Of a stretch of DNA of 36,315 nucleotides, positions 21,115 to 28,649 are shown in pieces. Under the pieces are notes generated by a model that was given only the letters and a program-made list of their open reading frames with translations, was not told where the DNA came from and searched no databases. Location: assembly GCA_022844485.1 (NCBI GenBank), contig JALHLQ010000004.1:179499-215813 (forward strand), written 5' to 3'. How positions within the stretch are numbered: the stretch's first letter is position 1; each line of letters begins with the position of its first letter. Position numbers and translations under genes: made by a program. The stretch comes from Xanthobacteraceae bacterium. Its GTDB lineage: Bacteria > Pseudomonadota > Alphaproteobacteria > Rhizobiales > Xanthobacteraceae.

Positions 21115-21966
21115 TCATTTCGCCTTGACGATCTTCTGCCGCGCTTCCCCCAGCCCCTCGATCCCCATCGTCACCACGTCGCCCACCTGCAGGAACTGCG
21201 GCGTCGGCTTCATGCCGAGCGCGACGCCCGGCGGCGTGCCGGTGATGATGATGTCGCCCGGCTCCATCACGAAGAACTGCGAGCAGTACCACACGATGTG
21301 CTCGCAATCGAAGATCATCGTCTTGGTGTTGCCGCGCTGGCGCTTCTCGCCGTTGACGTCGAGCCACATGTCGAGGTTCTGCGGGTCCTTGAGCTCGTCC
21401 TTGGTGACGAACCACGGCCCGATCGGCCCGAAGGTCTCGCAGCTCTTGCCCTTGTTCCACTGCCCGCCGGAGCGCTCGATCTGGAAGGCGCGCTCGGACA
21501 CGTCGTTCGACAGGAAATAGCCGGCGATGGCGTCCTTCGCCTTCGACTTGTCGAGATAGCGCGCGCGCTTGCCGATGACGATGCCGATCTCGATCTCGTA
21601 GTCGAGCTTGGTGCCCTCGCGCGGCATGATGGTGTCGTCGTTCGCGCCGACGATGCAGGACGGCGCCTTGTTGAAGATGATCGGCTCCTTCGGCACCGGC
21701 ATGCCCGCTTCCGCCGCGTGGTCGGAATAGTTGAGCCCGATGGCGATGAAGTTGCGCACGTTGCCGACGCAAGGGCCCAGCCGCGGCTTGCCGGACACCG
21801 GCTTCATTCGCTTCAAATTTGCTTTCTTGATCTTGGCGAGGCCGCCGGAGGCGAGCATGGCGCCGTCGATGTCCTTCACGATGCGCGAGAGGTCGCGGAT
21901 CTTGCCGTCGTCGCCGATGATGCCGGGCTTCTCGCGGCCGGGCGCGCCAAAACGCACGAGCTTCAT
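21115..21966 (-). CDS. Fumarylacetoacetate hydrolase (FAH) family protein
   Basis: A 283-residue enzyme of the FAH/2-hydroxyhepta-diene-dioate isomerase superfamily. A short N-terminal domain (1-70) is followed by the catalytic fold: IGLNYSDHAAEAGMPVPKEP, FNKAPSCIVG, LDYEIEIGIVIGK (metal-binding Glu pair), YFLSNDVSERAFQ and GDIITGTPPGVALGMKP. Such proteins cleave or isomerise acylpyruvate-type compounds from aromatic or ureidoglycolate catabolism; the substrate cannot be told from sequence. It is a single gene flanked on both sides by palindromic repeats (21072-21105, and 22022 onward). The ATG lies after an AAGGAGAC-type RBS. Confidence 0.9.
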   Translation of the reverse strand: MKLVRFGAPGREKPGIIGDDGKIRDLSRIVKDIDGAMLASGGLAKIKKANLKRMKPVSGKPRLGPCVGNVRNFIAIGLNYSDHAAEAGMPVPKEPIIFNKAPSCIVGANDDTIMPREGTKLDYEIEIGIVIGKRARYLDKSKAKDAIAGYFLSNDVSERAFQIERSGGQWNKGKSCETFGPIGPWFVTKDELKDPQNLDMWLDVNGEKRQRGNTKTMIFDCEHIVWYCSQFFVMEPGDIIITGTPPGVALGMKPTPQFLQVGDVVTMGIEGLGEARQKIVKAK

Positions 21967-22021
21967 AACGTCAGTCTCCTTGGGCTTTCTTTTTATCCCG
22001 CCCCCGCCTGCGGGGGAGGGT

Positions 22022-22048
22022 GGCCCGCCGTCGCTTGAGCGGCGGGCC
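22022..22048. repeat. GC-rich hairpin of an intergenic palindromic element
   Basis: GGCCCGCCG (22022-22030) and CGGCGGGCC (22040-22048) form a perfect 9-bp stem, inside a wider C/G-rich block (about 22000-22062) of the same kind as at 24443 and 35643. Confidence 0.65.
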
Positions 22049-22167
22049 GGGTGGGGGCACGTGTCGGCAAGCCGCGCGAACGGCTTTTCGGGGCGGGATA
22101 ATGCGATTTCGGCCGGACCGGGGCAACCCCGGGTTCATGAGGACGTTGCGACGGGCCTTTTCTCCGC

Positions 22168-22194
22168 TCATGCCCGCGAAAGCGGGCATCCAGC
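22168..22194. repeat. REP-like palindromic element
   Basis: TCAT-GC-CCGCGAAAGCGG-GC-ATCCAGCG: the same core as the elements at 16026, 21072 and 27601. The flanking CCAGCGCTG word is shared with the inverted copy at 21072, so the two flank the FAH gene as an inverted pair. Confidence 0.85.
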
Positions 22195-22208
22195 GCTGGG
22201 TCCCCATT

Positions 22209-22272
22209 GCAAGTCGGCTATAGCCGACTTGCGCACTATAGGGGGCAGACATCGGGTATACTTGATGTCTGC
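22209..22272. repeat. Two adjacent long palindromes
   Basis: A perfect 24-bp palindrome (half-site GCAAGTCGGCTA) occupies 22209-22232. Twelve bases later, 22245-22272 is a 28-bp palindrome (half-site GCAGACATCGGGTA) with only two G-T positions unpaired in strict terms. Both lie in a 330-bp stretch without a recognised gene, downstream of the minus-strand 44-residue gene. They could form a cruciform or a bidirectional transcript end. Confidence 0.9.
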
Positions 22273-22296
22273 GCGCGGGGACGAACGGAAATGGTC

Positions 22297-22431
22297 CTAA
22301 TGCCCCTCGCGCCCGCGGCGCAACACGGCCAGCACGAGGCCGTAACCGGCCAGCGCGACCGCGAGCAGCAGCATCCAGTTCTGCACCGGCAGCCCGAAAA
22401 GAACGATTTCGTCGAACACCCAGTCGGGCAT
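22297..22431 (-). CDS. Very small membrane protein (44 aa)
   Basis: Starts ATG at 22431 with GAGGAG 8 bases upstream and stops TAG at 22297-22299. The product MPDWVFDEIVLFGLPVQNWM continues into one hydrophobic helix (MLLLAVALAGYGLVLAVL, about residues 20-37) and ends in a basic tail (RRGREGH), giving N-out/C-in by the positive-inside rule. Length, RBS and topology make it a credible micro-protein. Family not recognised. Confidence 0.6.
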   Translation of the reverse strand: MPDWVFDEIVLFGLPVQNWMLLLAVALAGYGLVLAVLRRGREGH

Positions 22432-22606
22432 CGGAGGGGCTCCTCGGCGCCCAGTCTAGGCAGGGGAGCGCGCGCGCCCGCCCTAAATCCGGCGCGGCAA
22501 TCGTAAATTGACCGTAAAATAGCGGCGCCGGCTTTTGGCGATGGCCTTCACGCTTCGCTTAACGGGCGGGCGTAGCCTGATGCGCGGTCAGGTCAGGAGT
22601 TCGGCC

Positions 22607-22855
22607 ATGCAAGAGCGACGCAAGGTCGCCCGCCACCGCACGCTCAAGGCGGGCAGCATCAGTTTCCACCGCGCCGGCGGCATCGACTGCCGCGTCAAGA
22701 ATTTGTCCGCGCAGGGCGCCTGTCTCGAAGTGACGAGCCAGATGGGCATTCCCGACGACTTCGTGCTGGTGATCGACCACGACCAGCTGCGCCAGCCGTG
22801 CCACGTCGTCTGGCGCCACCACACGCGGCTCGGCGTTGAGTTCAAGGCGGCGTAA
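22607..22855 (+). CDS. PilZ-domain-like protein
   Basis: An 82-residue, single-domain protein. QERRKVARHRTLKAGSISF supplies an RxxxR-like start, and CRVKNLSAQGACLEV the NxSxxG motif (AQG in place of xGG); it ends HTRLGVEFKAA. Cyclic di-GMP binding is possible. AGGAG at 22595-22599 lies 7 bases before the ATG at 22607, so the upstream in-frame ATG at 22535 is rejected. It ends 4 bases from the converging SDR gene. Confidence 0.8.
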   Translation: MQERRKVARHRTLKAGSISFHRAGGIDCRVKNLSAQGACLEVTSQMGIPDDFVLVIDHDQLRQPCHVVWRHHTRLGVEFKAA

Positions 22856-22858
22856 GAC

Positions 22859-23638
22859 TCAAAACGCGCCGTTGAACACGCCGCCGTCGATCAGGAGATT
22901 CTGCCCGGTGATGTAGCCGGCCTGTGCCGAGCACAGGAACGCGCAGGCCGCGCCGAACTCTTCCGGTTGTCCGAAGCGCCTGGCAGGAATCGAGGCCGCG
23001 CGCTGGGCGGCGGCTTCCTCGGGCGTGATGCCTTTCTGCTTGGCCTGGAAGGCGATCGCGCTCTTGAGCCGGTCGGTGTCGAAGGCGCCGGGCAGGACGT
23101 AGTTGATGGTGACGTTCCTGTCGGCGACCGAGCGCGCCACGCCGGCGAGGAAGGCGGTAAGCCCCGCGCGCGCGCCCGACGACAGGTCGAGGCCGGCGAG
23201 CGGCATCTTCACCGAGCCCGAGGTGATGTTGACGATGCGGCCGAACCTGCGCTCCTTCATCGGCTCAATCACCTTCTGGATCAGCTCGATCGCCACGATC
23301 ATGTTGGCGATCACGCCGTCGATCATCTGCTGGCGCGTCAACTCACGAAAGTCACGGGGCGGGGGGCCGCCGTTGTTGTTGATCAGGATGTCGGGCTGCG
23401 GGCAGGCGGCAAGCAGCGCCTGCTGGCCTTCCGGCGTGGCGAGATCGGCGGCGACCGGGATCACCTTCACGCCGGCATGCGCCGCGATCTCGGCGGCTGT
23501 CGCTTCGAGCTTGCCCTTGTCGCGGCCGTTGATCACCACCTCGCAGCCGGCCTCCGCCAGCGCGCGCGCGGTGGCCTTGCCGAGCCCGCGGCTCGAGGCG
23601 CAGACGATGGCCTTGCGGCCGGCGATGCCGAGATTCAT
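22859..23638 (-). CDS. SDR-family protein without an intact Tyr-Lys active site
   Basis: A 259-residue Rossmann protein like 3-oxoacyl-ACP reductases. The NAD(P)-binding motif is SSRGLG (15-20), NNNGG is at 87-91, and the catalytic-serine region is NITSGS (Ser140). Where classical members have Tyr-x-x-x-Lys, this protein reads SSGAR (Ser153, Arg157), so the catalytic Tyr and Lys are both missing. This is a known SDR subgroup (BKR-like with degenerate active site) rather than a sequencing error, as the surrounding residues are well conserved. The C terminus YITGQNLLIDGGVF is normal. Substrate unknown; a non-catalytic or altered-mechanism role is possible. Confidence 0.88.
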   Translation of the reverse strand: MNLGIAGRKAIVCASSRGLGKATARALAEAGCEVVINGRDKGKLEATAAEIAAHAGVKVIPVAADLATPEGQQALLAACPQPDILINNNGGPPPRDFRELTRQQMIDGVIANMIVAIELIQKVIEPMKERRFGRIVNITSGSVKMPLAGLDLSSGARAGLTAFLAGVARSVADRNVTINYVLPGAFDTDRLKSAIAFQAKQKGITPEEAAAQRAASIPARRFGQPEEFGAACAFLCSAQAGYITGQNLLIDGGVFNGAF

Positions 23639-23775
23639 GGCGGTTCCTCACCTGGCGTTTGTTGGGGCCAGTGTTTAGAGGCCGGGCAGGGGGCGTCAAG
23701 GCCACTGTCGCCTCTCTGTCGCACAGCGTTGCTACCCGGAGCGGAACGGCGAACATTCCGATTCGTGAGGGGGCC

Positions 23776-24435
23776 ATGCTGCGCGATCCCGAAAAGCAGG
23801 TGATGGAGAAAGCCTATGCCCGCTGGGCGCCGGTCTATGACGTGCTGTGCGGTCCGGTGTTCCTGAACGGCCGGCGCGCCGCCGCCGCCGCCGCGCGCGG
23901 CGTCGGCGGGCGCATCCTGGAGATCGGGGTCGGCACCGGCCTGTCCTTCGACGACTACGACGCGACCACCGAGATCACCGGCATCGACATCTCCGAGCCG
24001 ATGATCGCCAAAGCGCGCGGGCGGCTCACGCGCGGGCGCTATCCTTACGTCAAGGACCTGCGCGTGATGGACGCGCACGACCTCTCGTTCGCGGACGCGA
24101 GCTTCGACTGCGTCGTCGGCCAGTTCGTCATCACGCTCGTGGAAGATCCCGAACGCGTGCTGTCGGAATGCGCGCGCGTGGTGAAGCCGGGCGGGCAGAT
24201 CGTGCTCGTCAACCACCTCTATTCGGAGCGCGGGCTGGCCGCGGCGGTCGAGCGGCTGCTGGCCGAGCGGGCGCGCAAGCTCGGCCTGCGCCCCGAATTC
24301 CCCTTCGCCCGCCTTGCCGCCTGGGCCGAGCGGCACGGCGGCACCGAACTGATCGAGCGCCGCAAGGTGAAGCCGTTCGGCGTTTACACCTTGGTGCGGT
24401 TCCGCCGCGCCGAGATCAAGCGTGTCGCGGCGTGA
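23776..24435 (+). CDS. pmtA: Phospholipid N-methyltransferase (PmtA-like)
   Basis: A 219-residue SAM-dependent methyltransferase of the Rhodobacter/Sinorhizobium PmtA type, which methylates phosphatidylethanolamine toward phosphatidylcholine at the inner membrane. Visible: YARWAPVYDVLCGPVF near the N terminus (amphipathic membrane-contact region), SAM motif I LEIGVGTG (48-55), ITGIDISEPMIAKA, and VVGQFVITLVEDPERVL. The start at 23776 has GAGGGGG just upstream; the frame is open 117 bases earlier, but those residues are not family-like. Followed by a palindromic element and the envelope genes at 24644. Confidence 0.85.
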   Translation: MLRDPEKQVMEKAYARWAPVYDVLCGPVFLNGRRAAAAAARGVGGRILEIGVGTGLSFDDYDATTEITGIDISEPMIAKARGRLTRGRYPYVKDLRVMDAHDLSFADASFDCVVGQFVITLVEDPERVLSECARVVKPGGQIVLVNHLYSERGLAAAVERLLAERARKLGLRPEFPFARLAAWAERHGGTELIERRKVKPFGVYTLVRFRRAEIKRVAA

Positions 24436-24442
24436 GCTTCTA

Positions 24443-24551
24443 ACCCTCCCCCTTGTGGGGAGGGTCGATCGCGAAGCGATCGGGGTGGGGTAGCGACGCT
24501 TTTGACCCCAAAAACCCCACCCCCGACCCCTCCCCACAAGGGGGAGGGGAG
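24443..24551. repeat. MITE-like intergenic element with inverted arms
   Basis: The left arm (24443-24491) reads as ACCCTCCCCCTTGTGGGG and onward, and the right arm (24514-24551) is its inverse (CCCCTCCCCACAAGGGGG). The left arm carries an extra internal hairpin (GATCGCGAAGCGATC) that the right arm lacks. The element at 35643-35772 has the same design. It fills most of the gap between pmtA and the phosphoesterase. Confidence 0.85.
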
Positions 24552-24643
24552 AAGGAAGTCGTGCGTGCGCGGTCGTCACAAAACTGCAATCAAACTTTGC
24601 TAAAGATGCTGCACATGGAAATACAATTCGGGACAATCGCATC

Positions 24644-25441
24644 GTGACGGAAAACGCCACGAAGCGATTTCGCGCGCTTTTCATCTCGGATGTCCATCTC
24701 GGCACGCGCGGTTGCCAGGCCGAAAGGCTGCTCGACTTCCTCCGCCACCACGACGCCGATACCATCTACCTCGTCGGCGACATCGTCGACGGCTGGGCGC
24801 TGCGCTCGTCCTGGTACTGGCCGCAGGCGCACAACGACGTGGTGCAAAAGCTATTGCGCCAGGCGCGCAAGGGCGCCCGCCTCATCTACATCCCCGGTAA
24901 CCACGACGAATTCCTGCGCGGCTATTACGGCACGCATTTCGGCGGCATCGAGGTGGTGGAGAACGCCGTCCACGAAGGCGCCGACGGCCGCCGCTATCTG
25001 GTCGTGCATGGCGACATCTTCGACCTCGTCGTGACGCAGGCGCGCTGGCTGGCGCTGCTCGGCGACAAGGCCTACGAATTCGCGCTTACCGCCAACCGCG
25101 TGTTCAACGCCTTCCGCCGCATCTTCGGCGCACCCTACTGGTCGCTGTCGAAGTGGGCCAAGCTGAAAGTGAAGAACGCGGTCAACTACATCGGCGCCTT
25201 CGAAAAGGCGCTCGCCACCGAAGCGAAACAGCATCAGGCCGACGGCGTCATCTGCGGCCATATCCACACCGCCGCCATGCACGACGATTACGGTCTGCGC
25301 TACATCAATTGCGGCGACTGGGTGGAAAGCTGCACGGCGGTCGGCGAGAGCCACGACGGCCGGTTCGAGATCATCACCTGGACGCATACCGGCCGCGACA
25401 TCGAGCCCATGCGATCGATCGCCCACCCCAAGGCCGCTTGA
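24644..25441 (+). CDS. UDP-2,3-diacylglucosamine diphosphatase-like metallophosphoesterase
   Basis: A 265-residue calcineurin-type phosphoesterase resembling LpxH. Metal-binding motifs in order: FISDVHLG (Asp16, His18), VGDIVDGW (Asp46), PGNHDEF (Asn86, His87), VHGDIFD (His122) and GHIHT (His206, His208). LpxH removes UMP from UDP-diacylglucosamine in lipid A synthesis, but this longer rhizobial form usually pairs with a glycosyltransferase and may serve a different lipid; substrate assignment is tentative. GTG start at 24644, weak RBS. The next gene begins 11 bases after its stop, so they form an operon. Confidence 0.85.
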   Translation: MTENATKRFRALFISDVHLGTRGCQAERLLDFLRHHDADTIYLVGDIVDGWALRSSWYWPQAHNDVVQKLLRQARKGARLIYIPGNHDEFLRGYYGTHFGGIEVVENAVHEGADGRRYLVVHGDIFDLVVTQARWLALLGDKAYEFALTANRVFNAFRRIFGAPYWSLSKWAKLKVKNAVNYIGAFEKALATEAKQHQADGVICGHIHTAAMHDDYGLRYINCGDWVESCTAVGESHDGRFEIITWTHTGRDIEPMRSIAHPKAA

Positions 25442-25452
25442 CGGAAACCCCA

Positions 25453-26514
25453 ATGAAAATCCTGGTCGCGACCGACGCCTGGCACCCTCAGGTCAACGGG
25501 GTGGTGCGTACGCTCGGGCACGTGGCGCGCGAGGCCCGCACGCTCGGCCACGAGGTTGAATTCCTCAGCCCCGACGCCTTCTGGACGGTGCCGATGCCGA
25601 GCTACCCGGAAATCAGGCTGGCGCTGGTGCCGCCGGGCGCTATCGAGCGCAAGCTTGAGCGCGTGAAGCCGGATGCGATCCATATCGCCACCGAAGGTCC
25701 GCTCGGCCACTGCATGCGCCGCGTCTGCGTCCGGCGCGGGCTGCCATTCACCACCAGCTTTCATACACGCTTTCCCGACTATCTCGCCGAGCGGCTGCCG
25801 GTACCGGAGCGTTGGACGACCGATCTCACCTGGGCTTGGTTGCGCCGCTTCCATGCGCCAGGGGCGGCGGTGATGGCGGCGACGCCAGGATTGCAGCGCG
25901 AACTCTGCGAGCGCGGCTTCAAGAACGTGAAGCTTTGGCCGCGCGGCGTCGACGCCACGCTGTTCCGCCCGCGCACCATCAAGGATTCGCGCGCGGTACT
26001 CGACCTGCCGCGCCCGATCTTCCTCACCGTCGGCCGCGTGGCGGTGGAAAAGAACCTGGAGGCCTTCCTGCGCCTCGACCTGCCGGGCACCAAGCTGGTG
26101 GTCGGCGACGGTCCGGCGCGCGCGTCGCTGGCCAGGAAGTTTCCGGACGCGGTTTTCGTCGGCTCGAAGCAGGGCGAGGCGCTGGCGGAGGTCTACGCCG
26201 CCGCCGACGTGTTCGTGTTTCCGAGTCTCACCGACACATTCGGCCTGGTGCTGCTGGAAGCGCTGGCGAGCGGCGTTCCGGTGGCGGCGTTTCCGGCGGC
26301 CGCGCCGCGCGACGTGATCGGCCAAAATCCTGAACTTGCGCCGGTCGGCGCGCTGGACGACGATTTGCGCCGGGCCTGCTTTGCCGCGCTCGAGCTCAAC
26401 CGCGACGATTGCCGCGACTTCGCGCTGAAGATGACCTGGGAAACAAGCGCGCGCATCTTCCTTGAACACGTGATGGAAGGCGCCAAGGCCGCCCGCGAGA
26501 AACTGGCGGCGTAG
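25453..26514 (+). CDS. Glycosyltransferase, GT4-type (GT-B fold)
   Basis: A 353-residue retaining glycosyltransferase. The N-terminal domain starts MKILVATDAWHPQVNGVVRTL, with TTSFHTRFPDYLAERLP as the acceptor-side loop. The C-terminal donor domain has VGRVAVEKNLEAFLRL, VGDGPARASLARKF, and PSLTDTFGLVLLEALASGVPVAAFP with the E-x7-E type motif. Related enzymes transfer hexoses or mannose to lipids. The pairing with the phosphoesterase suggests glycolipid or envelope synthesis at the inner membrane (inference). The start at ATG 25453 is clear since the upstream frame is a shadow of the previous gene. Confidence 0.88.
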   Translation: MKILVATDAWHPQVNGVVRTLGHVAREARTLGHEVEFLSPDAFWTVPMPSYPEIRLALVPPGAIERKLERVKPDAIHIATEGPLGHCMRRVCVRRGLPFTTSFHTRFPDYLAERLPVPERWTTDLTWAWLRRFHAPGAAVMAATPGLQRELCERGFKNVKLWPRGVDATLFRPRTIKDSRAVLDLPRPIFLTVGRVAVEKNLEAFLRLDLPGTKLVVGDGPARASLARKFPDAVFVGSKQGEALAEVYAAADVFVFPSLTDTFGLVLLEALASGVPVAAFPAAAPRDVIGQNPELAPVGALDDDLRRACFAALELNRDDCRDFALKMTWETSARIFLEHVMEGAKAAREKLAA

Positions 26515-26520
26515 GTTCTT

Positions 26521-26557
26521 CTTCTCCCTCTCCCCGCATTGCGGGGAGAGGGAGAAG
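26521..26557. repeat. Perfect 17-bp inverted repeat
   Basis: CTTCTCCCTCTCCCCGC (26521-26537), a 3-base ATT loop, and its exact complement (26541-26557). It lies 7 bases after the glycosyltransferase stop. It may end transcription as a stem without a T tract, but it also matches the core hairpin of the dispersed GC-rich elements. Confidence 0.8.
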
Positions 26558-26606
26558 CGCGCCGCACGCTTGCACCTGGCGCTGCGCGGGCGCTAGCTTG
26601 CTTGCC

Positions 26607-27593
26607 ATGAACGCCCCCGTCACGCTTCCCACCGCCGCCGACGTCGACGCCGCCGCGCGGCGCATTGCGGGCGTTGCCGTGCGCACGCCGCTGATCAATG
26701 TGCCGGTGCTGGACGCCCGCCTGGGCGCGCGCGTCTTTCTCAAGGCCGAGACCTTGCAGCGCACCGGCTCGTTCAAGTTCCGCGGCGCCTATAACAAGAT
26801 CTCATCGATCCCGGAGGCGCGCCGCGCCGCCGGCGTAGTGGCCTATTCGTCCGGCAACCACGCGCAGGGCGTGGCGATGGCGGCGCAATTGTGCGGCATG
26901 CGCGCCACCATCGTGATGCCGGCCGACGCGCCGCGTGCCAAACGCGAGCGTACCGCCGCGCTCGGCGCCGAGATTGTGCCCTACGACCGCAATACGGAAG
27001 ACCGCGCCGCCATCGCCGCGCGCATCGTGGCGGAGCGCGGCGCCATGCTGGTGCCGCCTTACGACGATCTCTTCATCATCGCCGGGCAGGGCACCATCGG
27101 CAAAGAAATCGTTGAGGACATGGAACGGCTCGGGCTCAAGCCGGACATCGTCGTGGTCGGCGCGTCGGGCGGCGGGCTCGCCGCCGGCATCGCGCTGGGC
27201 GTCAAGGCACGCGTGCCGGAAGCCGTGCTCTACGCGGTCGAGCCCGAGGGCTTCGACGACACGCTGCGCTCGTTCCGGAGCGGCAAGCGCGAAAGCAATG
27301 CGCGCATGAGCGGCTCGATCTGCGACGCGCTCTTGAGCGCGACGCCGGGCGAACTGACGTTCCCGATCACGCGCAAGCTGATTGGGCAGGGCTTCACCGT
27401 CAGCGACGCGGAAGTGGGCCAGGCGGTGCGCTATGCCTTCGAGGAACTGAAGCTGGTGGTGGAGCCGGGCGGCGCGGTCGGGCTCGCCGCGCTGCTTGCC
27501 GGCAAGCTCGACGTCAAGGGCAAGATCGTCGCCGGCGTCCTGTCCGGCGGCAATGTCGACGCGGAGATGTTTGCGAAGCTTATTGCGGGCTGA
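26607..27593 (+). CDS. Threonine/serine dehydratase (PLP-dependent)
   Basis: A 328-residue fold-type II PLP enzyme. The PLP lysine is Lys57 in GSFKFRGA; SSGNHAQGVA is the cofactor/substrate loop, and SGGGLAAGIALG the phosphate-binding glycine loop; the C-terminal motif is VVEPGGAVGLAALLAG. It has no C-terminal ACT regulatory domain, so it is the short, catabolic or serine-racemase-like type rather than the feedback-regulated biosynthetic IlvA. Threonine deamination to 2-oxobutyrate is most likely; serine racemase or dehydratase activity cannot be excluded. ATG at 26607. Confidence 0.9.
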   Translation: MNAPVTLPTAADVDAAARRIAGVAVRTPLINVPVLDARLGARVFLKAETLQRTGSFKFRGAYNKISSIPEARRAAGVVAYSSGNHAQGVAMAAQLCGMRATIVMPADAPRAKRERTAALGAEIVPYDRNTEDRAAIAARIVAERGAMLVPPYDDLFIIAGQGTIGKEIVEDMERLGLKPDIVVVGASGGGLAAGIALGVKARVPEAVLYAVEPEGFDDTLRSFRSGKRESNARMSGSICDALLSATPGELTFPITRKLIGQGFTVSDAEVGQAVRYAFEELKLVVEPGGAVGLAALLAGKLDVKGKIVAGVLSGGNVDAEMFAKLIAG

Positions 27594-27600
27594 GCCTCAT

Positions 27601-27699
27601 CTGTCATGCCCCGCGAAAGCGGGGCATCCAGTACGCCGCAGCATTCATAATCTGCGAAACAGGGATTACTGGATCATCCGCTTTCGCGGATGATGACAG
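27601..27699. repeat. Complete REP/MITE-like element with two inverted arms
   Basis: A 99-bp element. Arms of 33 bp (27601-27633 and 27667-27699) both run CTGTCAT ... CCGCGAAAGCGG ... ATCCAGTA when read inward. The only differences between arms are the two triplets beside the core: GCC/GGC in the left arm and CAT/ATG in the right arm, each pair complementary. It lies between ilvA-like and the minus-strand gene at 27719. Confidence 0.9.
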
Positions 27700-27718
27700 C
27701 AGAGTATGCGGCGCTTCT

Positions 27719-28534
27719 TTACGTAAACAGCGCGGTGCGCTCGTCGTCCGAGAGCGCCATGATCGAATCGAGCAGATCGGTTTTCGGCACCGTCTTCACC
27801 GCCGCCGCGGCGGAGAAATCCTCGCCCGCAAAAGGCTCCGGCGGCGGCATGGTGCCGGCCTTGATCACCTTGGCTTCCGGCGGCGCCTCCGGCTCTTTTG
27901 TCGCGGCGGCGGTGGCCTCGCGCTCGGCGACTTCGGCGACGAAAGCGATCGCCAGCGTGGGCGGCGGCTCGGCCGCTGCCTCGGCCGCCGGCGCGTCGTG
28001 CGCGCTCTCGTCCTCGGCGGGCGGCAGGCTCTCGAACCACGACACTTCCGGAATGCTGGAAGCCTGCGGCGCGGGCGGCGCCGCTTCGGCCGGCGGCATG
28101 AAGGCGGCCGGCTCGGCCATCGGCGTGGGCGTCGCCGTAGGCATTTCTGCCGCGGGCTCGGCTGTGCCGGGCGTGGCCGCGATGCCTTCGATGCGCGTCT
28201 TCAGCACCTCGACCATCGAGGTGAGCTTGGCCACCTGCAGCGCGAGGTTGGAGGCGTCGATCTCGGCCTGCACCGAGCGGATCGCCTCGACCAGCACGCC
28301 GAGCTCCTCACGGATGGGATCGATTTGCAACGGCGCCGGTACCGCGACCTGCGTCTCCAGCCGGGCGAGCGCGCCGAGCAGCATGTCGGTGTCGGCGAGG
28401 CGCTGGCGGCGGCCATGCTCGGCGAGAAAAGCACGCCCACGCGCGCTGCCGGAGAGCGCGGCGTAGAAAGCCTCGTATTCGTCCTCGCTCGGCGCGGCCG
28501 TCTCGGTGGCCAACGCTAGCGGCTCGTTCGCCAT
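27719..28534 (-). CDS. Conserved rhizobial hypothetical protein with Ala/Pro-rich middle
   Basis: A 271-residue protein. The N-terminal part (about 15-50) has YEAFYAALSGSARGRAFLAE and HGRRQRLADTDMLLGALARLE, the (T/S)ARG-R-FLAE--RR-R-ADT pattern that I recognise from many Bradyrhizobium-type proteins, followed by a coiled-coil helix (about 75-115). Residues about 120-235 are low-complexity Ala/Pro/Glu and probably disordered. The C terminus is a short conserved segment (KTDLLDSIMALSDDERTALFT). ATG at 28534 is preferred (GGGGA six bases before); an ATG two codons earlier (28540) is possible. Function unknown. Confidence 0.7.
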   Translation of the reverse strand: MANEPLALATETAAPSEDEYEAFYAALSGSARGRAFLAEHGRRQRLADTDMLLGALARLETQVAVPAPLQIDPIREELGVLVEAIRSVQAEIDASNLALQVAKLTSMVEVLKTRIEGIAATPGTAEPAAEMPTATPTPMAEPAAFMPPAEAAPPAPQASSIPEVSWFESLPPAEDESAHDAPAAEAAAEPPPTLAIAFVAEVAEREATAAATKEPEAPPEAKVIKAGTMPPPEPFAGEDFSAAAAVKTVPKTDLLDSIMALSDDERTALFT

Positions 28535-28649
28535 GGGCATTCCCCGGGGGGCAGTTTATCAATCAGCCTTATCGATTCGGCTAGTGGAGCGGATTTGACA
28601 TTCGCGACCCACCTGGCGGCAGAATCGGACCACGAGCCAAGGCGGCGGG

